Part shown: piece after piece, positions 11,301 to 23,300 of the stretch | Numbering within the stretch: the first letter of the stretch is position 1 | Layout of the letters: every line of letters begins with the position of its first letter | Assembly: GCA_036898135.1 (NCBI GenBank) | Contig: CM072511.1 | Coordinates: forward strand, 163,453,564-163,517,563 | Length of the DNA: 64,000 bases | Direction of reading: 5' to 3' | DNA from: Oncomelania hupensis | Taxonomy: Eukaryota > Mollusca > Gastropoda > Littorinimorpha > Pomatiopsidae | Program-made: the position numbers and the translations under genes | Notes under the pieces: generated by a model | What the model saw: the letters and a program-made list of their open reading frames with translations, nothing else | Databases searched by the model: none | Told to the model about the DNA's origin: nothing

Positions 11301-14300
11301 AAAATGTGTGGTAGGGTAATCATCGTCAGGGTCAACATTGTGATATTTATCATCAGTGTCTTTATTGTTAGACACCATCACATCATCGTTATCGTCGTCG
11401 TCGATGTCGTCATCAATCTTATTATCGTAGTCGTCATTACCTGAGATCACCTCTGTGAGTGCACAGCCTTACCTTAAAAGATCCACCACCTAACCATCCA
11501 CCCCCATCATCATCATCATCATCATCATCATCGTCATCATCATCATCATCATCATTATTAACATCATCATTTTGTCTTTCAAATATTCGGGAATCAGAAC
11601 CAACCAAATGTCAATCTGTCAGTTGTTGGTCCGTCCCGCGTGATTGAACGGATTTATTTTACTTCGCCAAAGTAAAATGTGAAGCAGAGTAGGCCTATCA
11701 CCAGACCAGTGTCACAGACTCCCATTTTTTGGCCTTTTGCAGGTAAAAGCCATTGTAGTGCAAGCAAAGAATGGGGCATGCTATCAGTTACCTGTCCCCG
11801 AACAGTGTGACACCAATGTTTCACAATGGACAAAGTCAGTATTCTTCTTCATCTTTCAGTTATTCAATGTTTTCACCAAAAGGACGTAAAAATGTCAAAA
11901 ATAAATTAATTATTCTTTAATGTCTTGCGCCTATGTGAAGATTCTGTATTATACTGGTTTACCATGTAGAAAGAGAAACTATATCTCAGATGTTCTCAAT
12001 GAAGATTAGTAGGAAATATTATTTACAGAAAACTGAATGATTATGTAGAAAAAGGAACGATTACTCACTAGCTTACACGTAATGAAGAATTAATAATTTA
12101 TGGAAAACGTTGAATAATATTTTGCTTGAAAATATGGACGAAAAATGTAACCATTCGCAATTCCAGAAACATGTTGGGTGAAGTCTTGAAGAATGAGAAG
12201 GTGGTGAAAATTGCCCTGAACTGCAAGAACCTTGTCCAAGCTTTACTCCGAGACTTCAGTCTTGGACACAACAGAGGTACCTACGCATAGTTTAATATTA
12301 CCTGTGTGAGCTTATCTAACGTTTTTTTTTTTTTTATAAGTGACCGTACCGATCTCCTATTTATGTAAAATGATGTTTGAATGGTTTGCCACTTTGGTTT
12401 TGTTTCGCTAGGAAACTTTTTTTTCCCCTTTGCTTGCTTGATTTTGTTTCTCAATATTGTTGTCTAAATTGTTCAGAGCTTGTAACACTGTTGCCTTGTG
12501 TAGAGATTTTGCAGTGGCAGTTTGAAGATCCCATTGTAGCTGGCTGGCTGCTGAATCCTGATGACCCTCCACCCACGCTGCACGCTCTCTGCAAGACTCA
12601 CAGCATCAAGGTTGCCCAGGTTGGCACACAAGTTATACACTACATTGACTCCCTAACCAGGCTTATCCTATTCTATCCTATCCAGTAACTCGTACTATAA
12701 AACATCCCTCCCCATATCGCCTCAGCCCCCCCTCCACATCCCTCCACCCCAGCTCCTTCCAGGGCCAAAGGTTAACACTGACATACTAACGCCAAAATAA
12801 GTATGTACAAGGAGTTCAAACTAACCTTAGGCTTGTCCCGATTTAAGGTTTCAATACTCAAACAGGAATAGGAACATTTTCTTCAATAAAGTACTTCTTG
12901 CCCTTGATCTTTACTTTTGAATTTTTTAATAGGACAGCATGAGGGTCCACAGCATATCCCCTATATGAAAGGCATAAACCAATGAATTAACCTACATAAA
13001 TACATGCATACATAAATACATGCATACATAAATACATGCATATACATCCAAACATACATGCATGCAGGATGTTGCAGTTACAATTGTATATTCGTAATAA
13101 TACGGAAACAAGAATGAAGATCGTTCAATTGAATAGAATAGGGCATGATGTTCGTACCTTTATTTTTACCATTGAAGATTTCCACAAGCATACAATTTTA
13201 CACACTAAAAGAAGGAAACATTTCTTGTACATAAACTCATCACACATCAACTATGGGTGTGTTTTCCGACGAATCAACACCCTTTTAGTAATGAAAACAC
13301 ACTACCTGATTGGAAGAAGTTGGGATTTATGGATACGGTTGATGATGAATAGGAGTCTTAAGCTAATGAATAGGAGGGTCTAAGCTTCCACTAACTTTGA
13401 GTTGATACAATTCTCCCTCCCCTCCCCCCTTCTTTCCCGGTCCCCACCTGTATAAAAAGGTAAAGGTAAAGGTGGTCCCATAGCCTTGTGGCCGTAGGGG
13501 AGCGTGATGTTGGAGATCACACTTATCTTGGGCCAGCGTAATGAGGGTGATGCCCATCTCTCTCCCTTCCTGCTTTACCTTCCCCACCCTTAAGAGAGTA
13601 GGTACTCAGTCACAGCTGAGTCAACTGGGGGCGTTGTTATTTGTCGCTTCATGTTTTACGGTCACCCATCCAAGTGCTAACCGCACTGGACGGTGCTTAA
13701 CTTGCGACACAGTAGCGAGTGCTCCAACCACTGCGCTATCCGACACCCCACCTGTATGCCAGTGTCCATAACTATATCTGTAATTCCTGTACATTATTTT
13801 ATTATTAGGATGCAGGTCTTGGTGAGCAGCTGTCAGTCTGTATCGCGCTGATGGAAAAACTCCACTCACGGTTGAAAGAAGAAAAGCTGCTACTGCTGTT
13901 TCAACATCTAGAGATGCCTCTGACTCCGATCCTTGCTGCTATGGAGCTGCAACCTATTACAGTCAATGGACATGTGTTTCTACAGTTTTCTGACGTCCTC
14001 AAGGTAAACACTAATAAGAGTCCCGCCCATCTTCTCATGAACGTCTTGACAACGCAATTATTTGTCTGATTTCGAATACAATTTTTTTGTGGTATATGGT
14101 GAGTTGTTTTTTTTTGTTCAGAAAAAGCTGGACAAAGTGACGCGCCAGGCTTATGAGGCGGCCGGTCATCCTTTCTGTATCAACAGCACGCAACAGCTCA
14201 GACAGGTATGTCGTTAGTTTAGGCCGTTTGTTTTCTTAATTGCTTATTACAGGCAAAATGTGTGGTGTGGGCATCCGCAAGACATGTTTCATGTTAAGCA

Positions 14301-17300
14301 CATCAAGAGGGGTTAGTACATGGCTGACCGTACTAGGAAGACAGCCACCACACAACACACAAAATTAAGCATGCACACGACACACACTCCTTTCCCCCCC
14401 CCCCTCTCCACCCCCCCTCTCCACCCCCACCCCCCCCCCCCCCCCCACCCCAATCTTTTTTCTTCTTATATCGTTCTTATTCAGCTGCGCAAAGTGCTGG
14501 TCATTTTAGGATCTAACTCAAGCCACCCACCTGCTGTGAACGGGTAGGCCTACCTGGATCTTTTTAGAACTGGGGATGGTAAAGCAGCGAGGGAGAGGAG
14601 ATGGGCACCACCCTCATTAAGCTGGCCTAGAGAAAAGAGAGGTACCCGATGCCTCTGTTTCCTCAGTGACCGAAAGGTTACAAGAACACTTTTACCTCTG
14701 TATGCCTTCTGTTTGTACAGCTACTGTTTGAAGAACTGAAGTTGGACCAACAGTTGGGAAAGAGCAAGAAAATTTCCCTGACAGCCATCGCTCATCACAA
14801 GTCTACGTCAGAGTCTGTGCTACAGCAGCTCAAGTCTGTTCATCCCCTGCCTGCCCTCATACTGGAGCACAGACATGTCAGTCCACTTAATAGATTTCAG
14901 TTTAAACTGTATCAGTGGTTACACATTGAAAATAATTATGTGATCTGTGGAAACACACTGCAACCAGTGTTACATCCCTGGTATTATATGTCATGACAGT
15001 TGACATATAAATAGTGAAGGACAGCATCTACTAAGGATTATATCCAAAATGATGTCACTCCATTCCCATTTCCTTAGACCAGACTACTACCTATGTCTTA
15101 CACAAACCTTTCGTCTGCCTAAAAAAGATTGTTGTTGTAGTTGTTGTGGTTGATGTAGTGATAATGGTGATGTAATGTGAACGGCATCGTCACAGTAGTA
15201 TTGTCATCATCATCATCATCTTCGTTGTCATTGTCATCATCAGGATCGTCATCGTTGTAGCCCTTGTGATGGCTTCGTCATTGTCGCTGTCGTCAGCATC
15301 ATCATCGTCGCTTTTGTATTGTTGATTTTGAATGTATATTTAAAAAAAAAAGAAATGCCCTTCACGAAAACTCATTGTCATGGCCATCAGCCGCCTCATC
15401 ATCATTATTGTAATTGTTGATATGACCTTGGGCCAGCTTGTAAAACTGAAGTCCACGTACATAGACGGCATCCTGGAAGCATTGGAGGGCGGCCTGCTGT
15501 ACACACACTGGGACCAGATCGCGGCAGCCACAGGGAGACTGACGTCTTCACACCCCAACATACAGGCCATCCCCAAAACTGCCACCATCGTCACACAGGT
15601 CCAACACAACTTCATCCTTGGTAAGAGAGTTGGAGGGTGGATGGAGAGCATCGGTGGTCTTTGGCGTTACACAGTGCGTAACCTCCTCAGTCTTGGGTGT
15701 TGTGGATTCCATTCTGACATACGCTGCACACGCTATGTTGTGTGCTTGCTAGATCTCGAGTCCATATCTTTTATCAGATGTCTGGTCACATAGTGGATAT
15801 GAAGATGATGATGTCCACTTCTAAAACGCAGGTTCTGGTATCTATCACAAAGCATGCTAGTTGTACATAAGGAGAATACATACATGCAAACAAAATCGAC
15901 GGGACAGTGAAAGTCTGGTCTGGTGGACCAAGATGTAGGATAGAGTCACATGCAACGGTGCTTGGCAAAACTAATTCACTGTCAAGCAAAAAGATGGGTC
16001 TTCAGTCAGTTCTTGAAGACTATCGTTATTATGAACATCGTTATCTCTGGATAAAATAACGTGCTGGATATGTGTGTTAAAACAGGTTCAGAGGACACGA
16101 GCTACACGATATATGCCAGAGAACCCTACATCAGCAACGAAGGAAACGTCTTTCTTGCTGCAGGTCTGAACCCCCTATTCTCACATTGTCTCAGAAGAGC
16201 GTTGATTTTCCTATGCAACCACCTTACCTCAAACAAAACCACAATTTTCTTACAACCATTGCATAAGCGTGCTCAGTTGACAAAAAAAAAACAAACATGA
16301 GTGCAAGTATCCGGCGATGTGCCATTATAGGATGCTCTCATCACTGTCAAATTAAATCAGCAAGATTAAATCAGTGAATAAATTGTACCCCTGTATTGAT
16401 TACAATGCAATATGTTTGATGCAAATGCAGTACTATTTACTACCCCTGTATTGATTACAATGCAATATGTATCATGCAAATGCAGTACTATTTACTACCC
16501 CTGTATTGATTACAATGCAATATGTATCATGCAAATGCAGTACTATTTACTACCCCTGTATTGATTACAATGCAATATGTATCATGCAAACGCAGTACTA
16601 TTTACTACCCCTGTATTGATTACAATGCAATATGTATCATGCAGTACTATTTACTACCCCTGTATTGATTACAATGCAATATGGTTGATGCAAATGCAGT
16701 ATGTACTATTTACAACAGTTATCAGCAGTTTTCAATAGGGAGTTACTTTCAACCACCCTGTACTAACTGTCAACACTGCAGATTTCCAGCAGATAGAGTT
16801 GCGCTTGCTGGCTCATTTGACCAACGACCCAGGACTGAAAGAGATGTTTTCTGCTGACACAGCCCACAGGGACGTCTTCATTCATCTCACGGCCCAGTGG
16901 TAAGCTTAAGTGCACCCGAGGTCCAGAACAAAATTGCGCAAAAACTTATAACATGTTTCATTTACGCTAAGAAGTAACCATTTGCGTAGCATCGTGTGTG
17001 TCTGTGTATGTGTCCAGTGTTTGCGCAAATTGAATCTGAACTTGGTGTCTGACCATTCAAAAGGTTGTCTGGGTTGACTTATCTCCCATAAATTACTTAT
17101 ACAGGCGTGTGACCCAATTCTACTAGCTTGTGTTTAAAGGTTTCGCTGTCGCTATTTCTAAGGGACTGGTTCTCGGCCTGTTGTATTTGCTGACACCTAA
17201 TGACTGTATAATAGCAAATTAAAGAATGTAGGTAATGTGTAGCTAGGTGTACGTTCTTGGACAGTAGGAACGCTCAGTGTGTGTTTGAAGGGCTTTGCTA

Positions 17301-20300
17301 TCGCTGTTTGTATGCGACTGGTTGTTCTTGGCCTAGCTAGCCTGTTGTATCTGGTGGCGCCTAACGACTGTTTTGCAGGATACATCACTAGGTGATGTTA
17401 TAAACGGTCAAAATGTAGGTTTAATAGAAAAAAAGAAAAAAAACAGTATCCTCAGGCTTACTTTAAAGTGGATCTCACCTATGTGGCAGAATGGGAGGTG
17501 ACTAATTCACGCCTGGGAGAGAGATTGTCTACCTTCCATTTTTTTGGTTAGTCCAGCCTTGGGTGGCTCCTGCTGTGCAGAATCCTTTGGTGTGGTTATT
17601 GGGTTATGCAGGACAAGTCGACACAACATATGTTCTCCATGCCTGACCTGCCTGCCTGGTGGTGAACAGGACTACATTGTCAGCAGGCATTTTATGCAGG
17701 TCAGTGGCAGTGACTTGTAGAGAGTGTTGTGACATTATAGTAGCCGGCAACCGGTTTACTATCGATGAGCTTCACCGCCTTGCAGGGCAAATATTTGTAT
17801 GTCCCTATTTTGAGGGATAGATAAAAATAACAATTCAGGTCAGGCCGTGTTCTCAAGGTGGTAGCCGAGAGACGGGAGTCAAATACTCCGCTTGGCTATA
17901 ATTAAGTGGTGCAATGACTGGGAACAGGCTGATGCTAGACCATGGTAACTGTTGAAGACAGTTTTTCACTGTTAAGTCAGTGAATGGAGACTGACTGGGC
18001 GTAGTCAGTGGCGGTTCCAGACATACCTGTTTCGAACTGGGAAACCATGAGGACATGTTTCGATTTGAACTGTGGGATTTGTGGCGGAATGGGAGGTGAC
18101 TGGTCCATGCTTGGGAGAGAGATTGTCTACCTTTCATTTGTTGGTTAGTCTAGCCTTGGGTGGCTCCTGCTGTGCAGAATCCTTTGGTTTGGCCATTATG
18201 TCATGGCACTATAGCCTGCAAACTGGTTTACTATTAACATGCTTCACCGTTTTGCAGGGCAAATATTTTTATGTCCCTCTGTTACGATTGAGACGCGCAC
18301 AATAGATCCAATCATTTTGTTTTGCAAAGAATGCAATAATAGAGCATATTTACCTTTGATTTCATTTTGCGTTGCTAGAAGAAGCTTTGTATAATGTTTA
18401 TAATTTTCGTCTGTCGATAATGTTGAGAATTTTCTGGAATTGTTTATTACTCGTTCAAAGCTTCCCGATCTTATGAGTAAAAATTTATCGAATCATCTAG
18501 ATTCGTAAACACATAATTGACGTAGGATAGTGCATAGTTCCAGTGACGAGTTTTATTTTGATGGGTGTTATTGCATCATGCTGGAATGTTAAAACTTTTT
18601 CTCGATTGCAGAGCACTGTCTGCTTGTGATGATGATTTTTTTATGAGGTCAGGATCTTTGTAGTGATTTTCAGAAAGTGATCTTGTATGCAGTTGTTGAT
18701 GTTTGCTGAATAAAGTTGGAAAACTTTATACGACTCCTGTCTTGTTGCTGAGTGAACAGGTTGCGTGGATAAACGAACTTGAGTTATACTTATCAAGATT
18801 TATGCATTGGGGCTGAATCCTCAACCAACAGTAACCTTATATATAAAAACTAATGACTCTAGCACACAATCACACACACATACACACACACACACACTCA
18901 CACCTGCACAATAAATGCACAATAAATAAAATCGGCCAATAAATCCATAAAAATAAAACCTTGTCTCGCACACTATGGTGACAATGTCATGACTTTGAAA
19001 ATGATCTTGAGTATGCAATCAGTAGGAAGAGGAAGATTGATGATTGACATTTGAACAGGAGGTAATCCTTTGACAGTTTGACACCAATGCAGTGAGTGTG
19101 ACGCTGTGGGATAATTGCAATTAAGCCAAAGTTTTGTATTGTAGACAAAACTTTCACCATTCATTTTGTTTCAGTCACCTTCCCGGCAATCCAAGCCTTT
19201 ACAAGGAATTTAGCAATCCAAGCCTTTACAAGGAATTTAGCAAAGAGTGCTGCATCTTCGGACGAATCCATTAAATTTTTTGTCAACCTTACAACAAATG
19301 AAATTAATAATCAAATAAAACGATGTGCTTGGAATCAATGGAATGAGAAATACAAGCAAGAGGTCATTGAAAAACATTACTTGGATAATTATCAAATAAC
19401 GTTATATCTATTTCAAAATCTTTTTATATTAACAGTTTGTTTCACAGACTAAGGCTAAATGCTTGGCGTGCTCGTTTCATAAATCCTCCAGTTCTTTGTA
19501 ATTGTGGTATATTTTTTAATGTAAATCACTTAATATTTGAATGTCAACAAAATTATAACCATTTTCAGCCTTTACTCATTAGATTAAATAAATTAAAGCT
19601 ACCTATGTCAATCTCAAGTATTGTATATCCAGAAGATCATTCTGATTGGTCATTGAGCTTAATGCTCATAGATTTACTTAGAAGTCATGAATTATTCAAT
19701 TTCTTCTAAATATCTTCTAACAATTAGTTTAGTAATTGTCTGTTTATTCTTTGTACCTAATTTATTTAATTAAGCATTATTAGTTTCAATAAATATATGT
19801 TATTTATTTATTTATTTATTTTTGGATGGAAGGGAGGGAGGGTGGGGGGAATTATTAATGAATTTGAATTTGTTTTAGTTTTGATTGATTATTTTATCTT
19901 TTTTTTTTTAGTTTGTTTATGGGGTGTGCGGGGGGAGGGGGAGTTGGGGTGGGTGGGATGGAAGGGGGTGGAGGGTAAGGGCCTGGAGGCCTAACTTCAA
20001 CTTTCTGTAAGACGCAAAATAACATTTATAAGTACTTCGTTCTTCACAGGTGAAGTTGAAAGTTTTTATGTTGTTTTTTTTTTCCTTTGTGTGTTTCTTA
20101 ATCAATGAATTGTTACAAGGGAATGAATGTATGTTGTTAAAAGTGTATGTGTATGTTAATAGTATGATGATTTCTATAGTTTGATTAATTAATTACTTAA
20201 TTTGGAAAATATCTATGATGTTCGCATGTTAGATTTTGTAAATTGTTTATGTTACATCAGTACAACTTATGTTAATCTGATGAATAAAAATTGATGCAAC

Positions 20301-23300
20301 AACAACAACAGAATCCTCAACAAGTATTTCTGACGGGTTTAGAATCCATTTAATTAATAATGTGTGTGCTACAGGTTGTCCAAGGTCTACGAAGACGTGA
20401 CTCATGCTGAACGAGAACAGACCAAGAGGGTGGTGTATTCTATTCTCTATGGCGTTGGTAAGGTAGTAGGTTTTAAGTATTTCCTAACAAACATTTATCC
20501 TGCTAATTTATGCCTACAGTAATAAAACCACAAAAATGGAGAATATTTCTCTAATACATAGCCCCCCTACACCAACTTTATTCAGTTCAGCTCAGTTCAA
20601 CAAATCTTTACCTAACAATATTCATATGGGGCTCTAGTATTTGGAACAAACTGCTGGTTTCTCTCAGAAATTCATCTTCAATTCAGTCCTGTAAATCCTC
20701 TCTTAAAACTCATTATTTTCCTTCCACCAATTCAAATCGATGAAACAGATCTACAAAGTCATAGGTTCACATGTGAGTGTGTGCATGAGTGAGTGTGTGT
20801 GTGATTGTGTGCTAGAGTCATTAGTTTTTATATATAAGGTTACTGTTAATAGTTAATGAGTTTTCCTCATTTTGTTTTATAGTTAAAGTGGTTTTGTACT
20901 CATGTAAGCACCTAGAGCTAAGTCTAGATAAGGCTTATAAATATTCATAATAATATAAAATGATGGAGTAAACACAACAAAAATGTATATACCTGTCCAC
21001 AAAATGATCAAGTGCTTAATAATTCTGTCTGTGCATGCGCTGACTCTTTTTCAAAGCCGGACATAACTTGGGGTGTCGGATAGTGCAGTGGTTGGAGCAC
21101 TCGCTACTGTGTCGAAAGTGAAGCACCGTCCGGTGCGGTTAGCACTTGGATGGGTGACCGCTAAGGTGTGAAGCGACAAACAACAACGCCCCCAGTTGAC
21201 TCAACTGTGATTGAGTACCTACTCTCTTGAGGGTGGGGAAGGTAAAGCAGCGAGGGAGAGAGTTGGGCATCACCCTCATTACGCTGGCCCAAGATAAGTG
21301 TGATCTCCAACATCACGCTCCCCTACGGCCACAAGGCTATGGGACTACCTTTACCTTTTTTTTTTACATAACTATGTTTTCAGGAAAGGAGCGACTGGCT
21401 GAGTACCTGAAGATTCCAACACAGAGAGCTAAGGACATCATGGACAGTTTTCTAGGTATTAAATACAACGGCCAATAAATCCACAAAAATAAAACCTTAT
21501 CTCGCACACTATGGAGACGATGTCATGACTTTGAAAATGATCTTGAGTATGCAATCAGTAGGAAGAGGAAGATTGATGATTGACATTTGAACAGGAGGTA
21601 ATCCTTTGACAGTTTGACACCAATGCAGTGACTGTGACGCTGTGGGATAATTGCAATTAAGCCGAAGTTTTGTATTGTAGATAACACTTTCACCATTCAT
21701 TTTGTTTCAGTCACCTTCCCGGCAATCCAAGCCTTTACAAGGAAATGCAATGAATACGCCAAGAAATTTGGTAAGAAGTTGCCATGAATGTTAACACAAG
21801 AATAAATAAGTACATTCTGTTGTTGTTGTTTTTGTTGTTGTTGCTGCTGTTGTTTTTGTCAGGGGTGGGGGTTGGGTGGGATGGCAGAGAGAACAGCTTT
21901 GGGTTAAGATAATACGAGCACAAAATTGTTTTACAAAATATTTTTCACTCTCATCACCTTATCATTTGTTTGACTGGCATGCATAACGCAATGCAAGTCT
22001 ATGTACTCAACCTCCCCCCCCCCCCCTCCCTCCATCCCTTCCCTCCTTCACCCTACAACAAAAACAAAATTTTAAAACATCCAGATTTTTGTGAGATGAG
22101 TCCTAAATTGTCCAAAAATGACATTAAAAAAATGTCTGTTTGTCCGCTGTCTGTCTGCAAAACTTGCAGGTGGATTAATATCTCAGAACCTATTTAAACT
22201 ATCACAACCAAACTTGGTAAGGTGATGTATACTCATGAGATCTCATAAATGATCAGTGAATGAATGACTTCACTTCAAGGTTAAGGTCACATGGTCAACA
22301 AATGTTAGTCCAAAAATAACCTCTTTTTCTTACATTTTTCTTATTTTTTTTAAATTTACAAAATAAAATTTTTTTGCAGGTTATTAATATTGAACTTAGG
22401 ATTTGTCAATGCATGATAGATATCAATGAGACACTATCCTATCCTATCCTATCCTGTCCCGTAACCCGGAGGTCGTAGGGGCACCACAGATGATCGTTTA
22501 ACCGGCATACTCCATCTTTCTCTGTCCTCAGCAGCCCTGATGGCTTCGCTCAGTGTCAAACTAGTCCATTCTCGAATGTTGTCCTCCCACCTCTTTTTCG
22601 TTCTCCCTCTTCTTCTACCTCCTTGCACTGTGCCTTGCAGAATGGTCTTTGCAAGGCCTGATGATCTGGTGACGTGGCCATACCATCGGAGTTTCCGTTT
22701 CTTCACCACTGTGAGCAGGTCATCGTGTTGTCCAATGGCTTGTGTGATGGTCTGTCGGACTTCGTCGTTGGTGATGTGTTGGGTATAGGAAATGCCCAGA
22801 AGTCTTCTGTAGCACCTCATCTCCAATGAGACACACATACTATAAAAATTTGGTCAACTTCAAGGTCAAGGTCACTGGAGCTATCCAAAGTTGGTCACTA
22901 TAGGGACTTTGAAATTATCGTGACCCTAAACTATGAGAGATATAAAGTCTAAAATTGTATTTAGAGATGATAGATTGATCTTTCATATATGTTCCGCTTT
23001 TTTGTTTTCATTTTGAAAGTCAAGGTCATTTTAGGCCTTGCAAAAAACATACCAAAAGTAGGTCATCATACAGTAAAAGTGCTGTTTATTTAACCCGTAA
23101 TATGCAACAACATTGGGTTATTTGATCAGACACGCATGAGAGGTCATGTGAGGGTCGAGGTCATTCCAAGGTCAAGGTCACTGAAGGTCAAGGTCATCCT
23201 AAGGTCACCATTTTTTTGGGTGGGGGCATAATACAACTTTTGCTGTACTTTATTTGAAAGTACCTGAGTTTATTTGGAGCCGGAGGTCAAGGTCATTTTA

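Noticed and set aside
11028..11450. Extension of POLN exon 3 through 11450 and the antisense Asp/Asn-rich frame
   Set aside because: After 11291 the sequence becomes ATC/GTC low complexity. A donor GTAGGC at 11292 leaves phase 0, which fits exon 4 at 11743.
13660..13708. A 5S rRNA gene
   Set aside because: Only the internal promoter part resembles 5S. The flanks belong to a dispersed SINE present in opposite orientation at 21.1 kb.
22540..22788. Plus-strand frames over LINE-B copies (also 383-679, 32960-33208, 48174-48524)
   Set aside because: They are antisense shadows of the LINE-B C-terminal coding sequence.
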